The notes: generated by a model from the sequence alone, not told the origin. 15,508 bases of DNA from SSEF01 sp964398485 (GCA_964398485.1 CAYNMD010000020.1:1-15508), one strand, 5' to 3'. Shown: positions 8,316 to 14,676, counted from the stretch's first letter. Program-made: numbers and translations.

Positions 8316-8912
8316 CTAGGCTCCAAAGGAGCGAGGGCGAGCGTGGGACTGGGTAGCGGCCACTACGCGACCTATTTCTTCGTCGCGCTCAGTACGCAGG
8401 CGTTCCATGATCACATCTTTGACATGGTACGGATCGGGTACTTGGCGAAAGAGAAAAAAATCTTCTTCGGAAGCAGTCTGCACTTTGACATCACCAAAAT
8501 TGAGAATAGTAGGAATCATCCCACGGACCTCGGAGGTGACATCCTGGATACGCGAGAATTTGAGTTCACTCACTGTCCTGACGAAAAGGCCCTTTTGCTC
8601 GATATTGATAACCCGTTCATTGGTAATGATCCAAACATCAAAATAGTAGTCAATCCATACCAAAAAACCATACATCCAGAGAAAGAGAAGGAAGGTGTTT
8701 TGGAGGAAGAGGAGAACGGTAGTATTGTTGAGAATTCCAGAGTCTGAAGAAAAAGCAGGGAGTACAAATAGACTTGCTACAATGAGACTGGCGAAGACAA
8801 CAATAAGAATGAAATGGGTGACAATATCAAACCAATGCCGATGTATCACTGAGAGGATAACCTCATTTTCTCTCTGGCCTCGGAAATGGTAGCGACTGAA
8901 GTCTTTGGTCAT
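8316..8912 (-). CDS. PH domain-containing membrane protein (bPH2/DUF304-like)
   Basis: A 198-residue membrane protein of unknown role. Two hydrophobic segments (about 30-53 and 64-88) form a hairpin, followed by a bacterial PH-like domain at about 89-168: YYFDVWIITNERVINIEQKG, then a FSRIQDVTSEVRG stretch and an LNFGDVKVQTASE strand, the usual order in this family. The C-terminal tail is charged and should be cytoplasmic. Its ATG at 8912 overlaps the upstream stop as ATGA, so the two genes are translationally coupled. Proteins of this shape are frequent in CPR genomes; their function is unknown. Confidence 0.85.
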   Translation of the reverse strand: MTKDFSRYHFRGQRENEVILSVIHRHWFDIVTHFILIVVFASLIVASLFVLPAFSSDSGILNNTTVLLFLQNTFLLFLWMYGFLVWIDYYFDVWIITNERVINIEQKGLFVRTVSELKFSRIQDVTSEVRGMIPTILNFGDVKVQTASEEDFFLFRQVPDPYHVKDVIMERLRTERDEEIGRVVAATQSHARPRSFGA

Positions 8913-9142
8913 AACGAAGAGAGGGAGTAGTTATTTGGCAAAAAGTTTTCGAGTGGGAGGCTAAAATAGAGAGCAATATTTGCTGCCAAAAGAATGAGGG
9001 TAACCGTTGTAAAAATAAGACTCATGAGGAGGGCGAGCTTCCTATCAAGAGCGTAGCGGAGCAGGTGAAACAAAATGAAAAGTGCTGCGATAACACAGCC
9101 GCTAAGGAAAACAAAATACAATAATCCAAAAAAATTCTGCAT
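8909..9142 (-). CDS. Small two-helix membrane protein, unknown function
   Basis: A 77-residue protein I do not recognise as a named family. It has two hydrophobic segments (about 5-27 and 36-60) separated by the basic turn LLRYALDRK, suggesting an inner-membrane hairpin with the loop in the cytoplasm. Its TGA stop overlaps the ATG of the PH-domain gene by four bases, strong evidence that it is real and acts with that protein. A plausible promoter lies just upstream (9161-9189). Confidence 0.7.
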   Translation of the reverse strand: MQNFFGLLYFVFLSGCVIAALFILFHLLRYALDRKLALLMSLIFTTVTLILLAANIALYFSLPLENFLPNNYSLSSL

Positions 9143-9160
9143 GTTTGTTTGAATGTTTTC

Positions 9161-9189
9161 AGTATACCTTGGGTTGATGTTCTTATCTA
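9161..9189 (-). promoter_or_regulatory. Possible promoter of the small membrane protein / PH operon
   Basis: On the minus strand, TAGATA (-35, 9189-9184; 4 of 6) is 17 bases from TATACT (-10, 9166-9161; 5 of 6). The predicted start leaves a leader of about 12 bases before the ATG at 9142, with no Shine-Dalgarno motif. The -35 lies in the loop of the inverted repeat at 9174-9197. Confidence 0.4.
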
Positions 9190-9197
9190 GACATCAA
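9174..9197. repeat. Inverted repeat between ruvB and the small membrane gene
   Basis: TTGATGT (9174-9180) and ACATCAA (9191-9197) are perfect 7-base arms around a 10-base loop. No T-run follows on either strand, so it is a weak terminator at best. Its overlap with the putative -35 box fits an operator better. Confidence 0.45.
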
Positions 9198-9222
9198 ATT
9201 CTCAAAAACTCCATTGAGGATT

Positions 9223-10308
9223 CTATTTCTCATGAGGAGGGATGAGTCCGAGGTGGCGGTAGCCTGAGGCTGTAACTACTCGACCGCGGGGGGTACGATC
9301 AAGAAAGCCGATTTGTATAAGGTATGGCTCAACGACGTCTTCGAGTGTGTGCATTTCTTCACCAGTGACAGCGGCGATAGCTTGGAGACCGGCTGGGCCA
9401 CCTTTGAATTTATCGATGATAGCGCCGAGCATGCTGCGGTCTGCTGGCTCTAGGCCAAGTTTATCAATCTCAAAAAGAGCGAGTGCATCACTTGCTACCT
9501 CACGAGTGATATGACCATCATTGTGTACTTCGGCGTAATCACGGACACGTTTCAGAATTCGGTTGGCGACGCGAGGTGTACGGCGACTCGCTCCAGCAAT
9601 TTCTCGGGCCCCACTGTCATCGAGAGTCACTCCGAGTATACGAGCAGAGCGACGGATGATCTCTTCTATTTCTTCGGCCGTGTAGAATTCGAGTCTATGG
9701 ATAGAGCCAAATCGGTTACGGAGGGGATTGGTGAGGCTTCCAAGCCTGGTCGTAGCACCAATAAGGGTGAAGCGCGGAAGGTCGAGCTGGATAGTGCGGG
9801 CAGCTGGTCCTTTACCAATAATAATGTCGAGTTTGTAATCTTCCATGGCGGGATAGAGTACCTCCTCGATAGTTTTATTCAGACGATGAATTTCATCGAT
9901 GAAGAGAACATCTCCTGGTTCAAGATTAGTGAGGATACTGCCAAGATCGCCGACCCGTTCGATAGCTGGCCCACTCGTTACTTTTATGCCAGCCCCCATT
10001 TCTCGCGCAATAATATGAGCGAGAGTAGTCTTTCCGAGTCCTGCTGGGCCATAGAGAAGGACGTGGTCGATTGATTCACTACGATTTTTGGCCGCCTGGA
10101 TAAAAAGTTCGAGATTTTTCTTGATCTTTTCCTGGCCGATGTATTCAGCAAAACCTTGGGGCCTGAGTGTCGTATCGAGAGCTTTGTCTTCTTCTTTTTC
10201 GAGAGAGGTGTTGAGCATAGGCAGTTGATGGGGATCTAGGAGTCTGATTTTTTGGACCAAAAATAGTACTTGTGGGTAATTTCCTAGTAGGTACCTTCTG
10301 AACCCCAT
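9223..10308 (-). CDS. ruvB: Holliday junction branch migration ATPase RuvB
   Basis: The hexameric AAA+ motor that drives branch migration with RuvA. Walker A GPAGLGKT is at 87-94, Walker B LFIDEIH at 135-141, and the sensor/arginine-finger stretch GATTRLGSLTNPLRNRFG at 184-201. The C-terminal winged-helix domain ends in FLDRTPRGRV and YRHLG. The ATG at 10308 gives 361 residues, about 25-30 more than usual. It is supported by AAGGA seven bases upstream, whereas Met31 (10218) has no ribosome site but would give a standard-length protein. The extra N-terminus (MGFRRYLLGNYPQVLFLVQK) is hydrophobic/basic and not part of the family. It is the first gene of the minus-strand series and lies divergent to the 117-residue orphan gene. 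Confidence 0.96.
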   Translation of the reverse strand: MGFRRYLLGNYPQVLFLVQKIRLLDPHQLPMLNTSLEKEEDKALDTTLRPQGFAEYIGQEKIKKNLELFIQAAKNRSESIDHVLLYGPAGLGKTTLAHIIAREMGAGIKVTSGPAIERVGDLGSILTNLEPGDVLFIDEIHRLNKTIEEVLYPAMEDYKLDIIIGKGPAARTIQLDLPRFTLIGATTRLGSLTNPLRNRFGSIHRLEFYTAEEIEEIIRRSARILGVTLDDSGAREIAGASRRTPRVANRILKRVRDYAEVHNDGHITREVASDALALFEIDKLGLEPADRSMLGAIIDKFKGGPAGLQAIAAVTGEEMHTLEDVVEPYLIQIGFLDRTPRGRVVTASGYRHLGLIPPHEK

Positions 10309-10315
10309 TTTACCA

Positions 10316-10320
10316 TCCTT
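10316..10320 (-). promoter_or_regulatory. Ribosome binding site deciding the ruvB start
   Basis: AAGGA on the minus strand, seven bases before the ATG at 10308. It is one of only two clear Shine-Dalgarno motifs in the window and favours the longer RuvB over Met31. Confidence 0.6.
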
Positions 10321-10334
10321 TTTTGTCTTGAGGG

Positions 10335-10363
10335 AGTATAAAAATATGGCTTATCTAAGCCAC
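10335..10363 (-). promoter_or_regulatory. Possible ruvB promoter
   Basis: GTGGCT (-35, 10363-10358; 3 of 6) is 17 bases from TATACT (-10, 10340-10335; 5 of 6). The predicted start gives a leader of about 20 bases that contains the AAGGA motif. The -35 and spacer coincide with the dyad at 10347-10362, so a bound repressor would block it. Confidence 0.4.
10347..10362. repeat. Perfect 16-base dyad in the ruvB promoter (candidate operator)
   Basis: TGGCTTATCTAAGCCA has 7-base arms around a 2-base centre. The loop is too small for a good hairpin, so a protein-binding operator is likelier. It overlaps the putative ruvB promoter. It does not match the SOS boxes of E. coli or Bacillus. Confidence 0.5.
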
Positions 10364-10372
10364 ATTTTCATA

Positions 10373-10389
10373 CTTGACAGCTTGTCAAG
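10373..10389. repeat. Perfect dyad over the plus-strand -35 box
   Basis: CTTGACA (10373-10379), GCT, TGTCAAG (10383-10389). The left arm contains the TTGACA -35 box of the plus-strand promoter, and the mirror arm presents TTGACA on the minus strand. This may be an operator, or a coincidence of two promoter elements facing each other. Confidence 0.5.
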
Positions 10390-10402
10390 GAAGTGCTATC
10401 AT
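10374..10402 (+). promoter_or_regulatory. Strong sigma70-type promoter for the structured RNA / orphan gene unit
   Basis: TTGACA (10374-10379, 6 of 6), a 17-base spacer, then TATCAT (10397-10402, 5 of 6). It is the best promoter match I found in the window. Transcription should begin near 10409-10411, where the first structured element begins. The next convincing start codon is over 300 bases downstream, so the transcript has a long leader. Confidence 0.7.
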
Positions 10403-10410
10403 GTCGTTTC

Positions 10411-10524
10411 GTGCTTCAAAACAAATATCCATTTCAATACGGCTTTTTGTAGCCGATTTTTGTTCCTCCAAAACTGAGTGTAGGAAATAAGAAATTCCTC
10501 ACATGTAGACAATTTGGGAAGCAC
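10411..10524 (+). ncRNA. Candidate structured RNA element A (5' leader or small RNA)
   Basis: The first bases of the predicted transcript, GTGCTTC (10411-10417), are complementary to GAAGCAC (10518-10524); AAA (10418-10420) can also pair with TTT (10513-10515) across a GG bulge. Inside are two hairpins: CGGCT/AGCCG (10440-10444 with 10451-10455), followed by ATTTTTG, and GTG-T-AGGAA with TTCCT-CAC (10478-10486 with 10495-10502). A stem joining the two ends of a roughly 115-base stretch that begins at the predicted start site is typical of a discrete RNA. I recognise no known family (not SRP RNA, tmRNA, RNase P or a common riboswitch). No convincing protein reads through it. The folding was done by eye. 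Confidence 0.4.
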
Positions 10525-10541
10525 TATCTTTTCTTCTCAAA

Positions 10542-10677
10542 CCTCAGGATGAGTTTTCGCTTCGGCGAGAGTCAAGACTGGGTAGGGTGGTTCCGGCTGC
10601 GCTACACCTCGACACTCTTCTATCCCTCCGGCTCCCATGCCAGAGGACTATTGTCTACAGCTGAGGAATTTTTTTAT
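10542..10677 (+). ncRNA. Candidate structured RNA element B with following T-run (riboswitch- or attenuator-like)
   Basis: A multibranch fold can be drawn: closing stem CCTCAG/CTGAGG (10542-10547 with 10661-10666); a hairpin of about 8 pairs with wobbles, capped by the stable C(TTCG)G loop (10553-10560 with 10565-10572); GGGTAG/CTATCC (10580-10585 with 10620-10625) enclosing GGTG/CACC (10586-10589 with 10605-10608); and CTCCGGC/GCCAGAG with one mismatch (10626-10632 with 10639-10645). The closing stem is followed by AATTTTTTT, as at a terminator. An alternative hairpin GGAAT/ATTCC (10665-10669 with 10676-10680) shares two bases with the closing stem, so the two exclude each other. An ATG at 10549 is open through this region but has no properly spaced ribosome site. 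No known RNA family is recognised. Confidence 0.4.
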
Positions 10678-10698
10678 TCCAAGTTCTTTGTTCAACTG

Positions 10699-10710
10699 CC
10701 CCAATTGGGG
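10699..10710 (+). repeat. Palindrome just upstream of the orphan gene's ribosome site
   Basis: CCCCAATTGGGG is a perfect 12-base palindrome (4-base GC arms, AATT loop). It ends a few bases before AAAGG (10713-10717), the only ribosome-site candidate for the ATG at 10729. As RNA it could form a short hairpin near the translation start. Confidence 0.45.
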
Positions 10711-10728
10711 AGAAAGGCGACGAAAGTC

Positions 10729-11082
10729 ATGCAAGCGAATTACATTCTGGCTGGTTATCTCAACAATGCCACGGATCCGGTCAGACCAGTGGTAGCGCTC
10801 CATGTGTCGGACAGCATGTCCCCGAAGGATTTGAATGGCATGCTGAGCGACATGCACAGCAAAGGCACGGCATATTCCTGCGCTGTGAAGGCTGTCGATC
10901 CCCGGCTTCTCCTCGGTGAGGAGGAGCTCGCGACTTTGGTGGGTCAGATGGAAGGAGCGAGAAGTCTTGGTGACGAGGCCTTGCAGCGCTTCATGCGGTT
11001 CGCCGACGGGTTGCTTACGGCCGGGGCCATGATGGCACTCCAGACTCCGGACATCGAGACCATCCTGCCGCAGTTGCGCTGA
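10729..11082 (+). CDS. Orphan small protein, unknown function (117 aa)
   Basis: I recognise no family. From the ATG at 10729 the product is 117 residues, soluble-looking, with no signal peptide or clear membrane helix, and one Cys (Cys51). The first half has beta-like stretches (RPVVALHVS at 20-28, TAYSCAVKAVD at 47-57); the second half looks helical (LGEEELATLVGQMEGARSLG, then DEALQRFMRFADGLLTAG). AAAGG lies 11 bases before the ATG. The frame is open upstream to an ATG at 10549 (177 residues), but that lead lies over the structured RNA element, lacks a spaced ribosome site and has no protein-like pattern. GC is about 58% in lines I counted by hand, against roughly 40-50% in neighbouring genes, suggesting transfer or unusual constraint. 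It has its own promoter and a strong terminator, so it is a stand-alone unit. Confidence 0.6.
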   Translation: MQANYILAGYLNNATDPVRPVVALHVSDSMSPKDLNGMLSDMHSKGTAYSCAVKAVDPRLLLGEEELATLVGQMEGARSLGDEALQRFMRFADGLLTAGAMMALQTPDIETILPQLR

Positions 11083-11104
11083 ACGAAGCAGTCGCTTCAA
11101 CAAC

Positions 11105-11147
11105 AAAGCCCGAGTGGTTCTAAACCGCCCGGGCTTTGAAATTTTTT
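11105..11147 (+). terminator. Rho-independent terminator of the orphan gene
   Basis: AAAGCCCGAGTGGTT (11105-11119) pairs with AACCGCCCGGGCTTT (11123-11137) with one A/C mismatch and a small loop, followed by GAAATTTTTT. It lies 22 bases after the stop at 11082. The hairpin is symmetrical and could also serve the convergent pilB gene, but on the minus strand the trailing T-run is poor. Confidence 0.85.
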
Positions 11148-11170
11148 ACTGTATTTTTGATGAAGGTAAG

Positions 11171-12898
11171 CTAGGAGGCCTCTTCCTCAAACTCGGCGTA
11201 TATTTCAGCGAGAGCATCATCCTTCCCAGTGGCAGCCCACACTTCTTCCATAGTAGTGACCCCTTCGAGGACCTTGATGAGACCGTCTTCTCCCATAGTG
11301 ATGTATCCATTTTTCCGAGCCTCATCGAAGATATCTTTTTCACTGCCGAGATTACTAATGATGTCGCGTATAGTAGCTGTCATTTCAACTACTTCAAAGA
11401 TGCCTTTCCGACCGCGGTAGCCAGTAAAGGTACAGTGCGAGCATCCCTTGGGACGGTAGAGAGTTTCAATTTTTTCGGGTTTGTGCGTTTTCCCAGCATC
11501 AGGAATAAGGGTTACCAGTTTGTGGAGAGCAGAAATCGTTTTTTTGGAAGGGAGATAGGGTTCTTTACATTTGTCACAGAGGATACGAACGAGACGCTGT
11601 GCCACGATGACATTCATACAAGAAGCAATCAGAGAGGGCTTTACTCCGAGTTCCAGAAGGCGAGGAATAGTGGCAATAGCACTATTGGTGTGGAGCGTCG
11701 AGAGAAGAAGATGACCAGTGAGGGCGGCAGAAACAGCGGTATCGGCAGTTTCATCATCACGTATTTCGCCTACAAGGATGACATCTGGATCCTGACGAAC
11801 GATGGCACGGAGTGCAGAGGCAAAGGTGTAGTCTCGGTTTTTGGATACTTCTGTTTGAACAATACCAGAAATGGCATATTCGATAGGATCCTCAACGGTG
11901 ATAATTTTGATGGATGGATTATTAATTTTGTTGATGATGGAGTAGAGGGTGGTCGTTTTGCCCGAACCGGTTGGCCCAGTGTTCAGGATCATGCCATTGG
12001 GCTTCTGGATGGCTTTCTGAAGAACCTCGTAGGCGATGCCGTATATGCCAAGATCTCCCAAATCTACATTGACGTCTTCACTGTTGAGGAGACGCATGTT
12101 GATATTCTCGCCGTGCTGGCCAGGGATAAGAGACACGCGAATATCAATACGTTTTCCATCAACCGAGACAAAGAAATGCCCGTCCTGGGCTCGATCGCGG
12201 ATATTGATTTTCATGTTGCCGAGCATTTTGATGCGAGCCAAGAGTAGTCGATAAACGGATACAGAGATATCACCTATCTCTTGGAGCACTCCGTCGATAC
12301 GATACCGGAGGCGGGCCCCACCTTCGTGGGTTTCGATGTGGACATCGCTTCCTCGGAGTTTGGTGGCGCCAGCAAGGATAATTTCAATGATTTCAGAAGT
12401 GGGGACATCGTTGCGGGCAATTTTTCTTAGTGACTCGAAATTTTTTTCAAAGTTCGTAAGATCCTCTCCTTCAAGATTGATTTGCATTTGATCGAGAGTT
12501 TCGAGTAATTTCCTGCTTTGGTAGCGACCCCATACTTTTTCCAGAGAGGCTTGAGATGCTACCGAAAGAGAGAGTTGCCAACCCTGTTTATCAGCAAGCT
12601 CCTGAAGGTATTTCATAACCGACTCATCCTTTGGGTCAGCAAGAGCAATCGATACCTTATCTCCATTTTTTTGAAAGCTCGCCACCCTTAGTCGGCGAGC
12701 GTCACTCTCTGGAATGAGAGCGATATCATCAGCGTCAACAGGAAAGAGATGGAGATCATGGTAGGGGAGTCCGGTCTCATTGGCGAGTGCTTCAGCAGCA
12801 TCCTCAATCGCCTCTTCTCTCATTTTCTTCAGCACTTCTTCTGATGCTGTGGCGTGAATATTTGTCTGAGGAGTAATTTGGCGGGATATTTTGGGCAT
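11171..12898 (-). CDS. pilB: PilB/GspE-type secretion ATPase (type IV pilus assembly)
   Basis: A 575-residue cytoplasmic ATPase of the T2SSE family that powers pilus extension or type II secretion. The N-terminal region (about 25-130) resembles the MshEN/T2SSE_N domain. The ATPase core has Walker A GPTGSGKT at 308-315, an aspartate box ITVEDPIEY at 333-341, Walker B ILVGEIRD at 374-381, and a His box with TGHLLLSTLHTN at 394-405. A tetracysteine zinc site (Cys441, Cys444, Cys486, Cys489) marks it as the assembly (PilB/GspE) rather than the retraction (PilT) type. Length is typical. No pilC, pilT or pilin gene is next to it in the window; the upstream neighbour is the DHH-like gene. The ATG at 12898 has no ribosome site. 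Confidence 0.93.
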   Translation of the reverse strand: MPKISRQITPQTNIHATASEEVLKKMREEAIEDAAEALANETGLPYHDLHLFPVDADDIALIPESDARRLRVASFQKNGDKVSIALADPKDESVMKYLQELADKQGWQLSLSVASQASLEKVWGRYQSRKLLETLDQMQINLEGEDLTNFEKNFESLRKIARNDVPTSEIIEIILAGATKLRGSDVHIETHEGGARLRYRIDGVLQEIGDISVSVYRLLLARIKMLGNMKINIRDRAQDGHFFVSVDGKRIDIRVSLIPGQHGENINMRLLNSEDVNVDLGDLGIYGIAYEVLQKAIQKPNGMILNTGPTGSGKTTTLYSIINKINNPSIKIITVEDPIEYAISGIVQTEVSKNRDYTFASALRAIVRQDPDVILVGEIRDDETADTAVSAALTGHLLLSTLHTNSAIATIPRLLELGVKPSLIASCMNVIVAQRLVRILCDKCKEPYLPSKKTISALHKLVTLIPDAGKTHKPEKIETLYRPKGCSHCTFTGYRGRKGIFEVVEMTATIRDIISNLGSEKDIFDEARKNGYITMGEDGLIKVLEGVTTMEEVWAATGKDDALAEIYAEFEEEAS

Positions 12899-12962
12899 AG
12901 CAAAAAAGTAATGCTCTCATTTTAGCATCCTTCACTTGCTTCTCGATAGTTTCTTGAATTGA

Positions 12963-14087
12963 TTAACTGAGTTTTTCGAGGAGAAATGTTTCAGTTGCCT
13001 CGGGAGAAAGTTTTAAACTTGCCTGGAGGGTTTCATCAGATATGAAGCTCCCAGGAAAATGAGGAGTGAGTTTCTCAAGAAGTCCCTCTTGGTTCGATTT
13101 GAGAAAAATTTGAGTAGTTTCTTTTCCCTCTAGATAGAAAACAGCAAAGGTATTTGCCCCAGCATAGTTACCCCGGATCTTTTCCAAGACTACCGGAAGA
13201 TCGGAAATGCTGGAGCGCGCCTGGACCAAGTCTTCGATAGTAACAGTGGCCGTGATAAGAGAGAGCGCATCATGGGAGCGAATGTTGCTCATGATCCGTC
13301 CCCAAAGTTTAAGGAGATGGAGAGGTTGCGTTTTGTAGAGGTGCTTCACAATTTTTTGTTGATCAGCACCACGACTCATGAGATAGGAGGCAAGTTCAAG
13401 TGCGCGGGGCGTAGTAGTTTTTTTCTGGAAGGAGTCCGTAGCAGCCATGAGCCCAGCTAGGAGCGCTTCGGCAACTGTTTCCTCAAGGAACTCATCACCA
13501 ATTTCCCGAAGGAGTGCAGTCACGATCTCGGCAGTTGATGAGGCTGTGACTTCAACAAGATTTACCTGACCAAATTGCTCATTGCTTCCGTGATGGTCGA
13601 TATTAATAGTGGGGACCTCATAAAAAATGTCAGGATGAGCTTCATAGAGCGCCCCCAGAGATTCTTTATCGGGGACACCGATTGTGATGACTAAATCAAA
13701 TTTATATTTGGCTAAAATAAAGGAAAAATCTCGCGGATCAATAGTACCATGTTCAGGAGTGAGGTAGATACGTAGTTCCTGGTCAACCCGCTCGGTCCGC
13801 ACATCAAGAATAGGGTTGTGCTCTGTGTTGAACGAGAGCACAAAGTCCCGAGAGCCAGAAAGTGACTCGACAATGGCTGATGGACAAGGAAGGAAAGAGA
13901 GCTCTGCTAATTTTTTTTCTACCCCGGTAGCTGCAAGAGTAGGTTTGTTACCGAGACTCGTCAGATAATGAGCGAGAGCAATACTTGTTGAGAGAATATC
14001 TCGATTGGGATGGGGAGGAAGAAGAATGAGCGAGTGGTGGCTCTTTTTTACGAGATCGAGAAATTGAGCGGGTTTGGTGAGCGACAT
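12963..14087 (-). CDS. DHH-family phosphoesterase-like protein with degenerate motifs
   Basis: A 374-residue relative of the NrnA/RecJ-type DHH superfamily (nanoRNase, pAp or cyclic-dinucleotide phosphodiesterases). The eponymous motif NIDHHGSN at 162-169 is clear, and AATDSFQKKTTTPRALELAS near 215-234 aligns with the usual TDTGSF...TTPR region. Motif I is altered: the usual HxNPDGDALGS reads HPNRDILSTS at 26-35, losing the second Asp. The second motif, usually ending in a metal-binding Asp, reads ITIGVPD (135-140). The C-terminal DHHA1 region shows GNYAGANTFAVF (306-317) instead of the GGGH motif. It may be a weak or non-catalytic binding protein. It lies 64 bases upstream of pilB and is divergent from tsaE. 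The superfamily is certain; activity is doubtful. Confidence 0.8.
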   Translation of the reverse strand: MSLTKPAQFLDLVKKSHHSLILLPPHPNRDILSTSIALAHYLTSLGNKPTLAATGVEKKLAELSFLPCPSAIVESLSGSRDFVLSFNTEHNPILDVRTERVDQELRIYLTPEHGTIDPRDFSFILAKYKFDLVITIGVPDKESLGALYEAHPDIFYEVPTINIDHHGSNEQFGQVNLVEVTASSTAEIVTALLREIGDEFLEETVAEALLAGLMAATDSFQKKTTTPRALELASYLMSRGADQQKIVKHLYKTQPLHLLKLWGRIMSNIRSHDALSLITATVTIEDLVQARSSISDLPVVLEKIRGNYAGANTFAVFYLEGKETTQIFLKSNQEGLLEKLTPHFPGSFISDETLQASLKLSPEATETFLLEKLS

Positions 14088-14190
14088 GGGAGGAGATCAG
14101 AATATCAGTGTAGGACACAATGGAGAGAGCTATTGATACTGCTCACTCTTTTTTACATTCAACATGAGGGAATAGATTAGCAAGGATACG

Positions 14191-14195
14191 AGAGG
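14191..14195 (+). promoter_or_regulatory. Ribosome binding site deciding the tsaE start
   Basis: AGAGG, seven bases before the ATG at 14203. It supports this start over Met14 and Met17, which would also leave an intact TsaE core. Confidence 0.55.
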
Positions 14196-14202
14196 TGGTC
14201 AA

Positions 14203-14676
14203 ATGCTTGCTCATTCTCCAAAAATTGCCTATGCTCGCCCTATGGAACATATGACCAGTCAGTCTCGGGAAGAGACTCTAGCTAGAGGAAAAGAACTCGC
14301 TCTCGTCTTCAAACCTGGGACTTTGGTCACCTTTACGGGTGATTTGGGCGCTGGCAAAACTACTCTTATCCAAGGCATCCTCGAAGGACTGGGGGCGCTG
14401 CCGCCATACCCATCACCCACCTTTGTTCTCATGAATCAGTACGAACTCGCTCATCCGACAGCGTCTGGTATCGCTCGGGTGTATCATGCTGATGCCTACC
14501 GTCTTGGCGCTCCTGACTTTGAACGACTCGGATTTACCGAATGGTGTACTGATCCAGAAGGTATAGTTCTTCTTGAATGGCCAGAACGGATTGCTGAAAT
14601 ACTCCCACAGAAAAGAATAGAGATTATTCTTAAAAGCATTTCTGAGACTGAGCGGGAAATATATGTGAAGGAATAG
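14203..14676 (+). CDS. tsaE: tRNA threonylcarbamoyladenosine synthesis ATPase TsaE
   Basis: A 157-residue P-loop ATPase that works with TsaB and TsaD to make t6A at position 37 of ANN-decoding tRNAs. Walker A GDLGAGKTT is at 46-54. Family motifs SPTFVLMNQYE (71-81), YHADAYRL (94-101) and LLEWPERI (123-130) follow in order. The N-terminus has about 15 residues before the usual start; the ATG at 14203 is chosen for its AGAGG motif. polA begins 30 bases downstream, probably in the same transcript. The 115-base gap to the divergent DHH-like gene must hold promoters for both directions, but I see no convincing match there. Confidence 0.95.
   Translation: MLAHSPKIAYARPMEHMTSQSREETLARGKELALVFKPGTLVTFTGDLGAGKTTLIQGILEGLGALPPYPSPTFVLMNQYELAHPTASGIARVYHADAYRLGAPDFERLGFTEWCTDPEGIVLLEWPERIAEILPQKRIEIILKSISETEREIYVKE

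Noticed and set aside
9511..10074. Open frame of 187 codons on the plus strand opposite ruvB
   Set aside because: A shadow of ruvB, with no recognisable domain or ribosome site.
10401..10490. Short frame of 29 codons starting at the ATG overlapping the -10 box
   Set aside because: The ATG lies at or before the predicted transcription start, so it would not be in the transcript, and there is no ribosome site.
10595..10616. Minus-strand GGTGTAGCGCAGCCGG, resembling the start of a tRNA
   Set aside because: No acceptor-stem partner, anticodon arm or TTCGA loop follows at the right distance.
8909..11082. Possible UGA recoding, as in some CPR lineages
   Set aside because: TGA ends the small membrane gene in a natural ATGA overlap and ends the orphan gene just before its terminator; no gene here needs TGA read through.
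10648..11106. Minus-strand open frame of 152 codons opposite the orphan gene
   Set aside because: It would have to start inside the terminator hairpin. The plus strand has promoter, ribosome site and terminator in the right order. Not fully excluded, since the orphan protein has no known homologue.
11114..12247. Open frame of 377 codons on the plus strand opposite pilB
   Set aside because: It mirrors the pilB codons, has no family motif and would start inside the terminator. PilB on the other strand carries all the Walker and zinc motifs.
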